From NCBI RefSeq assembly GCF_047344985.1, contig NZ_CP178861.1, positions 2,170,001-2,234,000 on the forward strand: DNA of 64,000 bases, read 5' to 3'. Origin of the DNA: Bdellovibrio sp047344985. Its GTDB lineage: Bacteria > Bdellovibrionota > Bdellovibrionia > Bdellovibrionales > Bdellovibrionaceae. A program made the translations under genes and the position numbers. This document shows positions 1 through 7,262 of the stretch, piece after piece (the stretch's first letter is position 1; the number at the start of each line of letters is the position of its first letter). The notes under the pieces were generated by a model that searched no databases, was not told where the DNA came from, and was given only the letters and a program-made list of their open reading frames with translations.

Positions 1-627
1 CAATGTGACTTCAACAATCTTCACACCACGCTCGCGAAGCTTTTGCATGTCTTCACTTGAAAAATGCAGACTCGCTGTCGGAGCTGCAAAACTTCCCGGT
101 GATTTTGCCCAAGCGGTTTGATACCAAGATTCATCGGCATCCACGGTGTGCCTATGATCACGGGCTTTTTGAATGTAAGGAGGCAAAGGAAGCTCAGCCA
201 CTTTTTGAAAATAATCTTCGGTCACTTCTTGATTGAGACGCACTTTTTGTGGGCGACCTTTTTCAATCAAGGTCATCGTGACACCCAAAGGAAGTTCAAG
301 TGTGGAACCGATTTTGTGTTTCTTTGAAGGAAACAGGACTTCCCAATCTTGTTGCTGCTCCAGCTCTGGGCCTCCGGCCCTCCGCTCTGCCGGCTCCCGC
401 CGACTCAGAAACAGAATTTCAATGTCTCCCGCAAACACACGACGCTTTAAAACACGCGTGTTGTTAACAACTAAAACATCGCCTGATGGAATTCGCTCCA
501 TCAATTCTTGGATTGAAATTTCTTGAGGCTCGCCGTTTTCCTGAACCCACATCACGCGCGAAGGGCGCTGAGGGGCTGTGGCAATAAGCTCTTCAGGAAA
601 AGCGAAATCCAAATCGGTGATTTTCAT
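1..627 (-). CDS. queA: S-adenosylmethionine:tRNA ribosyltransferase-isomerase, C-terminus outside window
   Basis: This is the N-terminal 209 residues of QueA, the cytoplasmic enzyme that moves the ribosyl group of SAM onto 7-aminomethyl-7-deazaguanine in tRNA to form epoxyqueuosine. The family motifs VLVVNNTRV (about residues 51-59), LPLPPYI and the glycine/histidine stretch ending in AAPTASLHF are present. The start is the ATG at 625-627, opening MKITDLDFAFPEELIA, the usual QueA N-terminus. The gene runs off the left edge, so it is partial. Residues about 75-92 (SRREPAERRAGGPELEQQ) are encoded by a copy of the dispersed GC-rich hairpin element at 354-403. They lengthen the loop between IEILFL and WEVLF that is shorter in the QueA sequences I remember. 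The reading frame stays open through it. Confidence 0.93.
   Translation of the reverse strand, partial: MKITDLDFAFPEELIATAPQRPSRVMWVQENGEPQEISIQELMERIPSGDVLVVNNTRVLKRRVFAGDIEILFLSRREPAERRAGGPELEQQQDWEVLFPSKKHKIGSTLELPLGVTMTLIEKGRPQKVRLNQEVTEDYFQKVAELPLPPYIQKARDHRHTVDADESWYQTAWAKSPGSFAAPTASLHFSSEDMQKLRERGVKIVEVTL
354..403. repeat. Dispersed two-hairpin GC-rich element, copy 1 (inside queA)
   Basis: This 50-bp copy starts GCTGCTCCAGCTC. Hairpin 1 is GGGCC-TCC-GGCCC (368-380) and hairpin 2 is CGGC-TCCC-GCCG (391-402). The same layout recurs at 51370, 62457 and 63352. Here it is translated on the minus strand as part of QueA without a stop or frameshift. Confidence 0.85.
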
Positions 628-706
628 AACGCCGTCATACCATAGAAATCGACCCGCCGGGCACTTTTTTCTGGCTTTGGATAAATAAAAAAACTAAAAG
701 AATCTC

Positions 707-1552
707 ATGACTTTAGGTCCCGTTTTATTGCTTGTTTCAGCCTTTTTACATGCCGCCTGGAATGCCACCGCGAAATCATCGCAGGACAAGGAAAGCTTTC
801 TCTTTCTGACCATTTTAATCAGCGGTTTAATCACACTTGGGATCGTCCTCACATTTGGTGGTTTTCAAATGCCCACAGCCTCGACTTGGTGGGTGGGCGT
901 TCTTTCAGGAATTTTTGAAGGTCTTTATTTTATCACTCTGGCTAAAGCCCTGCGCACATCCTCCTTAGGCCAATCTTATACAATCATGCGTGGCGGAGCG
1001 ATGATTGTTGTTTGGTTGATTTCAACGATCTACCTTCAGGAAAGAGCGGGCGGAATACAATACCTGGGAGCGGCGTTGATCTTTACAGGTATTGTCGCCA
1101 TGAATCTTAAAGACTTTTCAGAGAACATTGCTAACTTCTGGAAAGGGAATATCTGGGCTTACCTGAGTGCTATCTTCATCGCGGGTTATCACCTTTGCTA
1201 TCACCACGCTCTTGTAGAAAAAGCCGATCCTAAGTCCTTGTTCTTTGTTGCGATGGTTGTGTCGTTGCCATTTCTCTTCTGGAGCTTAAGAAAAGATCCT
1301 GTCGCGCGCATCACACACACCTTAAAAACTCGTCGCAAGGCGGTTCTCTTTACCGGCTCTGCAGCCACAGCTTCGTTTTTAATTTTTCTTTACGGTTTAC
1401 GAATTTCTGCGCCGGGCTTTGCGATTTCGTTAAGAAACTCTTCGATCTTTTTTGCTGTCGTGTTTTCCTATTTTCTAAAGGAATCACTCAGTCGCGCTCA
1501 GGTCTTCGGGGCCTGCACGGTGGGAATTGGCGCCTTTCTCTTAAGTCTTTGA
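707..1552 (+). CDS. EamA/DMT-superfamily membrane transporter
   Basis: This 281-residue protein has about ten hydrophobic segments spread over its whole length and two related halves, the layout of EamA-type drug/metabolite transporters of the inner membrane. The first helix motif (LVSAFLHAAWNATAK) and the end of the first half (ERAGGIQYLGAALIFTGIVAMN) are typical of the family. The substrate cannot be read from sequence. The gene stands alone, divergent from queA with a 79-bp gap, and ends at a strong bidirectional terminator. The ribosome-binding site is weak (AAAAGAA before the ATG). Confidence 0.85.
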   Translation: MTLGPVLLLVSAFLHAAWNATAKSSQDKESFLFLTILISGLITLGIVLTFGGFQMPTASTWWVGVLSGIFEGLYFITLAKALRTSSLGQSYTIMRGGAMIVVWLISTIYLQERAGGIQYLGAALIFTGIVAMNLKDFSENIANFWKGNIWAYLSAIFIAGYHLCYHHALVEKADPKSLFFVAMVVSLPFLFWSLRKDPVARITHTLKTRRKAVLFTGSAATASFLIFLYGLRISAPGFAISLRNSSIFFAVVFSYFLKESLSRAQVFGACTVGIGAFLLSL

Positions 1553-1560
1553 TAAAAAAT

Positions 1561-1594
1561 AAAGCCTTACCGCCGATGAAAACGGTAAGGCTTT
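1561..1594. terminator. Bidirectional rho-independent terminator
   Basis: The perfect 12-bp stem AAAGCCTTACCG / CGGTAAGGCTTT has a 10-nt loop and A/T tracts on both sides. It lies between the convergent transporter (707-1552) and outer-membrane protein (1609-2202) genes. Confidence 0.88.
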
Positions 1595-1608
1595 AAAAAC
1601 AGGAACCA

Positions 1609-2202
1609 CTATAACGTTAGCGGTATACTGACACTAACTAAGCCCAATTTATTTTTAAGTTTATTATCTAAACTCCCTGCCACTGAGCCTGGCTTTTCTA
1701 AAACCGAGTCATTGTATTCAAGATCCATGTACTCCACGTTCAGACTGAGCATTAAGATTTTAAATCCCAGTCCGACTTTGGGCCCTCTGGCATCTTTGAA
1801 TTTCACGTCCACTCCTCCGCTTTCATCCGGATCCAATTCTCCGCCAAAGATGTATCCGGCCCAGATGCGCAAACCCACAACAGGCATCTGCGCACCAATC
1901 ACCGCTCCATACAATGTCGATTTGGCGTCAGCATCATAGTTCGTTGCCGATTGCTCAAAGTGCGGTTTTGAATAAGCTCCTTCAAGAGCGATAAAGAAAG
2001 AGCTTTCAACGTGCATTCCTAATTTCAAATCGACACCCAATCCCCGCGTGTTTCCTGTTGAGTCTCCCAACGGGGCCGGCCATTCTAGTTTGTTATCACC
2101 TTTTTCATAGGTGATCCCCGGTTCGATGTAAAACCCCACGGCCTTAGCTTGAGTGGAAATAAAAAGAGCCACGATAACAAAGACTATTGCGAAATGTTTC
2201 AC
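1609..2202 (-). CDS. Outer-membrane beta-barrel protein
   Basis: This 197-residue protein starts with a Sec signal peptide (MKHFAIVFVIVALFISTQAKA, cleavage probably after AKA). The rest is a series of short amphipathic strands with alternating hydrophobic residues (GVDLKLGMHVESSFFIALEG, LYGAVIGAQMPVVGLRIWAG), as in small 8-stranded barrels. The C-terminus VSVSIPLTL resembles a last barrel strand, although it ends in Leu rather than Phe. AAAGGAGG sits 3 nt before the ATG. It is co-directional with the OmpA-like gene upstream (22-bp gap), so the two may be co-transcribed. Function beyond an envelope location is unknown. Confidence 0.72.
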   Translation of the reverse strand: MKHFAIVFVIVALFISTQAKAVGFYIEPGITYEKGDNKLEWPAPLGDSTGNTRGLGVDLKLGMHVESSFFIALEGAYSKPHFEQSATNYDADAKSTLYGAVIGAQMPVVGLRIWAGYIFGGELDPDESGGVDVKFKDARGPKVGLGFKILMLSLNVEYMDLEYNDSVLEKPGSVAGSLDNKLKNKLGLVSVSIPLTL

Positions 2203-2223
2203 ATCAACCTCCTTTATTTAGAA

Positions 2224-2769
2224 TTAGCGCGTGTACACCATAATCACAGCTTTTGATGCTTTGGATTTCTGCCCAAAGAATCCTGTTTCATCAGAGGTGC
2301 GTGGCGCCGAACCGCTGGCTTCCATAGTGGATTTCACTTTCGAATCAGAGGTTCTTAAAAATTTTTGTAAAGCGTTAGGTCGCTCCGTCATATTGTAAGT
2401 ATTTACAGAGCCCACCTTCATTTCACTTTTGATAAAGGACTTAATGTTGTCAGCACGTTTTTTAGCAAGGTCGACGTCTGCTTTAGAAGCCTTAGTATCT
2501 TTGGTCGGATACTCACGGTCGGCCCACACAGCGACTTTCAACTCGTCGATATTTCCGTTTTCTTTAGCGGATTTAATCAAAGAGCGAATGTCCTCTTTAG
2601 CGCTGTCACTGAGATTGGTTTGACCTTCGTCAAAGGAAATTTCTGACGCCATTTTTGCGCCGAGGGCTTTTGAAGCAGTCTCTGTTTCTGAATCCACATT
2701 TGCCAAAGCCTTGATAGATACCAATGTGAAAAGAAGTGCACCAATCAGAATGATCTTGGATGTTTTCAT
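2224..2769 (-). CDS. Secreted OmpA-C-like protein
   Basis: This is a 181-residue exported protein. I place the start at the ATG at 2767-2769, preceded by AAAGGAGA, because it opens a clean signal peptide (MKTSKIILIGALLFTLVSIKALA); an upstream in-frame start has no such support. The mature part resembles the OmpA C-terminal fold: SFDEGQTNLSDSAKEDIRSL, then WADREYP, then LAKKRADNIKSFIK, comparable to the LSxxRAxxVxxYL helix of peptidoglycan-binding OmpA domains. It has a clear paralogue at 3549-4109, about 40% identical by eye, which shares the WADxEYP, the ERPxA and the final KASKxxVMV segments. A periplasmic, possibly wall-associated role is inferred. Confidence 0.72.
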   Translation of the reverse strand: MKTSKIILIGALLFTLVSIKALANVDSETETASKALGAKMASEISFDEGQTNLSDSAKEDIRSLIKSAKENGNIDELKVAVWADREYPTKDTKASKADVDLAKKRADNIKSFIKSEMKVGSVNTYNMTERPNALQKFLRTSDSKVKSTMEASGSAPRTSDETGFFGQKSKASKAVIMVYTR

Positions 2770-2888
2770 ACGTTCTCCTTTGTTGTTTGCGTGCACCTAG
2801 AGGGAAGCACGATTCAGACCAACTCAACATCGGAGTCACGAGCGCGTATTTTTGAGATGATGAAAAAAAAAGAACTTGAATGAACAAA

Positions 2889-2913
2889 ATTGCCCCATGC
2901 ACGACGGGGCAAT
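2889..2913 (-). terminator. Rho-independent terminator downstream of the DUF3617 gene
   Basis: An 8-bp perfect stem (ATTGCCCC / GGGGCAAT) with a 9-nt loop is followed on the minus strand by TTTTG. It starts 11 bp after the stop of the 2924-3439 gene. Confidence 0.8.
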
Positions 2914-2923
2914 TCACCACGCA

Positions 2924-3439
2924 TTACAGTTCAGGCTTTACCGAACCGCAGTCGACTGACACAAATTTAGCATTCTGACGAATCAAAGAACTTTTTCCGT
3001 CTTTGGTTTTTCCTGTCATCACACCTTCATACTGATTTTGATTTTTCACGGTCCAATCAAACGTTCCAGATGTTTTATCTTCAGGACAATCGAAAGTTCC
3101 CGTCAGCTTTGTTGAAGATTGTGTCTTCAAGTTCATTTTGCATTTCTTTGCCGCGTCCATTACTTTTTTCGGATTGTCGAGCATGTCTTTTGTATAACAA
3201 ACTTTGAAACCGTTTTCTGTAAAGTTCCCCATGGCGCCGCTGTTCTTCATCGCAGCTTCCATTTTCTTTTTATACTCAGGTGGCATATTCGCCATGGCCT
3301 TTTTTAATTCCGCTTGCGGATCAAACTGCTTTCCGTCGTAAGTAACAACCGTCGATACTTCCCAGAGGCCGGGCTTGATATCAAAAGCCATGCTGGGCAT
3401 AGCATAAACAAATGTAAGAATTGGCAAAAGAAATTTCAT
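2924..3439 (-). CDS. DUF3617-family secreted protein
   Basis: This 171-residue protein has a signal peptide (MKFLLPILTFVYAMPSMA). The opening of the mature part, FDIKPGLWEVSTVVTYDG, is the hallmark of the DUF3617 family. Four cysteines (VCYTKDM, CKMNL, FDCPED, VDCGS) could form two periplasmic disulfides. The closing segment KDGKSSLIRQNAKFVSVDCG also fits the family. The biochemical role of DUF3617 is not known to me. It is a single gene with its own terminator, in a run of minus-strand envelope genes. Confidence 0.8.
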   Translation of the reverse strand: MKFLLPILTFVYAMPSMAFDIKPGLWEVSTVVTYDGKQFDPQAELKKAMANMPPEYKKKMEAAMKNSGAMGNFTENGFKVCYTKDMLDNPKKVMDAAKKCKMNLKTQSSTKLTGTFDCPEDKTSGTFDWTVKNQNQYEGVMTGKTKDGKSSLIRQNAKFVSVDCGSVKPEL

Positions 3440-3502
3440 GAAAACTCCACTTCAGAATGTTTATCTTAGTTATCCAACACTCTAAAAATGGAAGCAAAGG
3501 AA

Positions 3503-3532
3503 AAGAGCCCGGCTGGCCTAGCCGAGGCTCTT
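3503..3532 (-). terminator. Rho-independent terminator of the OmpA-like lipoprotein gene
   Basis: AAGAGCC and GGCTCTT form the base of a stem whose upper part is CGGCT / AGCCG. On the minus strand it is followed by TTTTCC. It lies 16 bp past the stop of the 3549-4109 gene. Confidence 0.78.
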
Positions 3533-3548
3533 AAGAATCGAAACGAAA

Positions 3549-4109
3549 TTATTCTGTGATCACCATCACAATAGATTTCGAAGCTTTTGAAGGACTTTTA
3601 ACAGTGGATTCTGTTGTAGGAATTCCGGCTGTTTCTAAAGATTTTTTCACGCGAGCATCTGAGGTGTTTAACATCTCTTTGATAGCTCCTGGTCTTTCCG
3701 CCATACTGTAAGTATCTACATCGATACCCGTGCTGTAATCTTTCACGTAGTCGCGAATGGCATCATTGCGTTTCTTGACGAGATCTCTTTCTGCGGAAGA
3801 AAGTTTTTTTGTACTCTTGGAAGGATATTCCTTATCAGCCCAGGAAATGACCTTAAGCTCTTTGATATTGGAATTCCTTTTGGCATCTGTAATCAAACGG
3901 CGCAAATCTTGTTTCGCAGTTTCACTCAACTCGGAAGATCCCTTTGCAAATGAAAACTCTGTGACGTAGGGCGCTTCTTCCGCGGCCGCCACTTGTCTTG
4001 CAGAATGGCTTGGCGTCGTCTTCATTGCTTCCCGTTTTTCTCTTGTAGAACATCCGATCACAAAAACACCGGAAATAAGCACCATTGCAAAAACCATTTT
4101 TGTATTCAT
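3549..4109 (-). CDS. OmpA-C-like lipoprotein, paralogue of 2224-2769
   Basis: This 186-residue protein has a lipobox, VIGC at residues 17-20, so it is predicted to be lipid-anchored. After a linker of about 30 residues comes the same domain as in the 2224-2769 product: EFSFAKGSSELSETAKQDLR, SWADKEYPSK, DLVKKRNDAIRDYVKD, AERPGA and the closing SKASKSIVMV. One paralogue is soluble in the periplasm and the other membrane-bound, so they may work at different places on the same ligand (inference). AAGGAG lies just upstream of the ATG. The DUF3617 gene lies between the two copies. Confidence 0.75.
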   Translation of the reverse strand: MNTKMVFAMVLISGVFVIGCSTREKREAMKTTPSHSARQVAAAEEAPYVTEFSFAKGSSELSETAKQDLRRLITDAKRNSNIKELKVISWADKEYPSKSTKKLSSAERDLVKKRNDAIRDYVKDYSTGIDVDTYSMAERPGAIKEMLNTSDARVKKSLETAGIPTTESTVKSPSKASKSIVMVITE

Positions 4110-4299
4110 CGTAAGCTCCTTATTTGTTTGGAACCTTTACGATAGCTTTGCCATGGCAAAAGACCAGCGCGGGATGCAGATCCTGATAAATGTCACAGAA
4201 CTTTTGTGTTTTATTAAATATCTTTCGCGCAATCATTCCCCGGCTGGCGTTTTTCTTTCATCCTTCAATTCTTACAAACCAGAAACTAAGGAGAAAATT

Positions 4300-4881
4300 A
4301 TGGCGAAGCCTCTCAAAGGAAAACGTATTGCAATTCTAGCGACAGATGGTTTTGAGGAATCTGAACTTTTTGAGCCCAAAAAAGCTCTTGATGATGCAGG
4401 GGCTGAGACCTCCGTTGTCTCTCTTAAAAAAGGAAAAATCAAAGGCTGGAGCAAAGGTGATTGGGGAAAATCCATCGCTGTGGATCTCACCTTAGATGAA
4501 GCCGATTCTGAAGACTTCGACGCTTTGATGCTTCCTGGAGGAGTGATGAATCCGGATCGTCTGCGTATGGATGAAAGAGCGGTGGAATTTGCCCAAGATT
4601 TTGTAGATGCGCAAAAACCAATTGCAGCTCTTTGTCACGGACCGCAACTTTTAATTGAAACAGGAATCTTATCAGGCCGTAAAGTGACTTCGTGGCCTTC
4701 TCTTCGCACGGACATTATCAATGCCGGAGGTAAATGGTTTGACGCTGAAGTCGTGACGGATCAGGGACTTGTGACCAGCAGAAAGCCCGACGATATTCCG
4801 GCATTCAATAAAAAAATGATCGAAGAGTTCGGTGAAGGTTTGCATGAAGACAGAGACGTGCACGCGCACCCCCATCACTAA
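4300..4881 (+). CDS. PfpI/DJ-1-family type 1 glutamine amidotransferase-like protein
   Basis: This 193-residue cytoplasmic protein belongs to the PfpI/YhbO group of the DJ-1 superfamily. The acidic residue of the active site lies in GFEESELFEP and the nucleophile Cys in the elbow AALCHGPQLL, about residue 112, followed by His. Relatives are linked to stress resistance and glyoxal or Maillard damage repair. The ATG at 4300 is chosen because AAGGAGA precedes it and the family starts with a KRIAIL-type strand; the open frame begins 49 codons earlier without a ribosome site. The 3' end overlaps the convergent methyltransferase gene by 4 bp. Confidence 0.88.
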   Translation: MAKPLKGKRIAILATDGFEESELFEPKKALDDAGAETSVVSLKKGKIKGWSKGDWGKSIAVDLTLDEADSEDFDALMLPGGVMNPDRLRMDERAVEFAQDFVDAQKPIAALCHGPQLLIETGILSGRKVTSWPSLRTDIINAGGKWFDAEVVTDQGLVTSRKPDDIPAFNKKMIEEFGEGLHEDRDVHAHPHH

Positions 4882-5939
4882 GTATGAAACAAACAGAGGT
4901 TGCCGTCGTCGAATTCTTCCGGTGAGGACCATCCTTCGCGGCGAGCAACCTCTAAGAGCCACTTGCGGGCATTGCCTTTGGTGGCGATGACAATTTTTTT
5001 ATGATGACTGATTTCGATCAGTTGCGCGAGGACGTGACCGTACGTTTCTTCACTGAAGGGATCATACATATAATAAATTTCCGCTTCGGGGATCCGGAAG
5101 CTTTTCAGCGATAAATCTTGCGTATAAAAATGCACGTGACCTTGCATGCCTAGATTTTCAGTCGTGATCGAAGCGACCTCCACGCGATGGGGCACATATT
5201 CGTAACCGATAAAATCTATATCTGGACGAAGCAAACCAACGACCAATCCGACGCGTCCATAACCGGAACCCAAATCGATAAAGCGGGCTCCTTCGGGAAG
5301 ATTTAAGTGATGAAGTGCCAGCGACACTGTCGAGTAGCCTGATTGCACTCCGACACCCGCTCCTTCATACAGGCGTTCGGTTCCCTGCAAATCCGTTTTC
5401 ATCCCTAGATCAATTTCGTATTTAAGATTAAAGACTTCATCCAAAGCATCAAAAGTTCGGTACATGGAAAGTCCCAGATGCAACCCTTGGGATTTCTTTT
5501 CGACTTGAAGTTTATTTTCTAACTCAAAAAGATCTAGCATCAGTTTTAAAGATTTCGTCGCAAAAAGTTTTTGTTCTGAATAAGGACGATCCTTGATAAC
5601 GGCAATAACTTCTTGTTCTGCGCGCAATGCGTGATCGACGATTTTTTTAAGATTTTTTTCGGAAGATGTCTGGATAAAATTTTGTAGAAACTGAAGAGAA
5701 AATAATTCGACTTGAAAGTAGGGGTTTAAAAACTCGGTAAAAGATTTTTCCTGAAGAGATTTATCTTGGCTTTGCAGCCACCGCTCTTCTTTAAGAAAGT
5801 TGGCTGCACATCCCAGAAAAGCGCTGTCGACAAAAAACTCGCCCAGCTCGGAAGAGCTGAGTGCCGTCAGCTCTTTCGCAAGATCCAGATTTTCGGGCAC
5901 CGTAAAGTATTGAAGCAGAACCCGTTGGGGATTTGTCAT
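4878..5939 (-). CDS. Class I SAM-dependent methyltransferase
   Basis: This 353-residue protein is helical for its first ~200 residues. It then has a Rossmann methyltransferase core: motif I FIDLGSGYGRVGL, the acidic end of strand 2 in FIGYEYV, and MYDPFSEETY at the motif IV region. The layout recalls DOT1-like or cyclopropane-type folds in which an N-terminal helical domain precedes the catalytic core, but the substrate is not recognisable. It overlaps the PfpI gene tail to tail. The ATG at 5939 has no clear ribosome-binding site, so the start is less certain than the rest. Confidence 0.75.
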   Translation of the reverse strand: MTNPQRVLLQYFTVPENLDLAKELTALSSSELGEFFVDSAFLGCAANFLKEERWLQSQDKSLQEKSFTEFLNPYFQVELFSLQFLQNFIQTSSEKNLKKIVDHALRAEQEVIAVIKDRPYSEQKLFATKSLKLMLDLFELENKLQVEKKSQGLHLGLSMYRTFDALDEVFNLKYEIDLGMKTDLQGTERLYEGAGVGVQSGYSTVSLALHHLNLPEGARFIDLGSGYGRVGLVVGLLRPDIDFIGYEYVPHRVEVASITTENLGMQGHVHFYTQDLSLKSFRIPEAEIYYMYDPFSEETYGHVLAQLIEISHHKKIVIATKGNARKWLLEVARREGWSSPEEFDDGNLCLFHT

Positions 5940-5986
5940 AAAGAAATGCTATCAAGGTGCGAAGGTTTAGCAAGAGAATAAAAAAT

Positions 5987-6006
5987 GGGGGAGGTCATCC
6001 CTCCCC
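5987..6006 (-). terminator. Rho-independent terminator of the 42-residue ORF
   Basis: The perfect stem GGGGGAGG / CCTCCCCC has a 4-nt loop and is followed on the minus strand by ATTTTTTATT. It lies about 60 bp past the stop of the small gene at 6068-6196 and just before the methyltransferase start. Confidence 0.85.
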
Positions 6007-6067
6007 CGGACTCACGAAGGGAACCACCAAACCTTCGAAGAGTCGCAAACTTAATTTTTAATCAAAA

Positions 6068-6196
6068 CTATCTTAAGAACTTTTTCTGTTTTGCCTCTAC
6101 TCTCGCAGGCTTTCTAGCAACCGTGATCCAGAGTGCTGACATCACGACTCCTGAGTAGAAGAGGCAGAACATTGCTACGTCATGTAAATCCGTCAT
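6068..6196 (-). CDS. Small membrane protein, 42 residues
   Basis: The short frame reads MTDLHDVAMFCLFYSGVVMS, continues ALWITVARKPARVEAKQKKF and ends LR. It has a strong ribosome-binding site (AAAGGAGAGAAC then ATG) and a strong terminator about 60 bp after the stop, so it looks like a complete transcription unit. Residues 7-27 form one hydrophobic helix, followed by a basic tail that by the positive-inside rule should face the cytoplasm. I do not recognise the family. The long leader back to the divergent tRNA-Leu promoter region contains the palindrome-like GGCCAAGGAAGGCC. Confidence 0.72.
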   Translation of the reverse strand: MTDLHDVAMFCLFYSGVVMSALWITVARKPARVEAKQKKFLR

Positions 6197-6392
6197 GTTC
6201 TCTCCTTTTTGCGGCCTTCCTTGGCCTCCCAGAAACCTCGAAGTGCCATCCTAGCGTCTTCTTGTTTCCGTCTTAAGAGCGTCCTTGCTCTTGTTATATA
6301 GACTGCCGACTTCCCATTCGGGGTTAAAGAAAAATGCTAAAAATGTGGGCAAAATGGCCTGAAGGAGAGATTTTTTTGTCTATTGCATTATA

Positions 6393-6449
6393 TTGACTCT
6401 GGGGATGGGAAATGATTAATTAATACTTCCCTCGGACCTTTAAAAGGTC
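6393..6449 (+). promoter_or_regulatory. Possible tRNA-Leu promoter and 15-bp palindrome
   Basis: TTGACT at 6393-6398 is a reasonable -35 box; the AT-rich run that follows about 17 bp later (TTAATTAATAC) could hold a poor -10. The exact palindrome GACCTTTAAAAGGTC (6435-6449) lies between it and the tRNA. It could be a leader hairpin or a binding site. No experiment supports either reading. Confidence 0.35.
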
Positions 6450-6462
6450 ATTTTCCTTGTGC

Positions 6463-6545
6463 GCGCGGATGGTGGAATTGGTAGACACGTACGTTTGAGG
6501 GGCGTATGCGCAAGCGTGAGGGTTCAAGTCCCTCTCCGCGCACCA
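6463..6545 (+). tRNA. tRNA-Leu(GAG)
   Basis: The acceptor arm is GCGCGGA / TCCGCGC with an encoded ACCA end. The anticodon stem TACGT / GCGTA encloses the loop TTGAGGG, giving anticodon GAG with G37, which reads CUC and CUU. The variable arm is long (TGC GCAA GCG), as expected for a class II leucine tRNA. The T-arm is GAGGG TTCAAGT CCCTC. The D-arm contains GGTGGAATTGGTAGAC. Confidence 0.95.
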
Positions 6546-6683
6546 CTAAAATTGCAATCCCCAATTCCTGAATTAAGACGTTATTTTGAGCATTTCAATT
6601 TCATCTCAAAATTAATGGCTTTTATGACAAAAATAAAAATCCACCTTCGTCTCAATGTTTAAGAGTTGATAGCCTGCTAAAAC

Positions 6684-7262
6684 ATGAAAACCACAATCCA
6701 AAGTGCCGTTATTTCTTTATTGGTAACTTTGTGCTGGAGCGCCGGATGCTCGCCAGCCACGGGGTTTGAAACTCTGACAAATAGCCAGATGAGCGCCCAA
6801 CCAGCTATAGGCAATCGCAGTCCCCGTATTTTTATTATGAATGATAAACTGTATATGTCGGTTGTTCCCGAAGGGCGCGGAAAAGATTATCTGGAGCTTA
6901 GCTATCAAACCTCGACAACGACATCAATCAAGGCGGAACTTGAGTTCCCCGTAGTTCAGCCGATCTCAAAAAGCAAACCTTATAGTAACGTCCGTTTTGG
7001 TTCGGGAACAAATTGCAGCTCCTGTCATCGCGCCGAAAAACAAGTCGCCATCGTCGATGACACTGCCGTATTTGAATCGTGGGCCTATCAGCCAGACAAA
7101 GAAACTTTGATAGCTTTGGAACAATTCAAAAATGAACTTGAAAGATGCGACTTCGATAAAGAACCTGAAAGATGTGAAATCATCAAAGCACTTTTAAAAA
7201 ACGGCGAAGTAAAGACGCAAGCTTTTCCCCAAAGTATGTACTTTAATTTTTCGTTTTGGTGA
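6684..7262 (+). CDS. Lipoprotein with a single CXXCH haem-binding motif
   Basis: This 192-residue protein opens with a lipoprotein signal (WSAGC, Cys22). It carries one CSSCH motif at residues 111-115, the covalent haem c site of c-type cytochromes. No other cytochrome c landmark is obvious, and the ~90 residues before the motif look like beta strands (RIFIMNDKLYMSV, DYLELSYQTSTTTS). Two further cysteines (RCDFDKEPERCE) could form a disulfide. A monohaem lipoprotein of the periplasm is the likeliest reading. The C-terminus NFSFW overlaps the convergent hydrolase gene by 20 bp. Confidence 0.65.
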   Translation: MKTTIQSAVISLLVTLCWSAGCSPATGFETLTNSQMSAQPAIGNRSPRIFIMNDKLYMSVVPEGRGKDYLELSYQTSTTTSIKAELEFPVVQPISKSKPYSNVRFGSGTNCSSCHRAEKQVAIVDDTAVFESWAYQPDKETLIALEQFKNELERCDFDKEPERCEIIKALLKNGEVKTQAFPQSMYFNFSFW

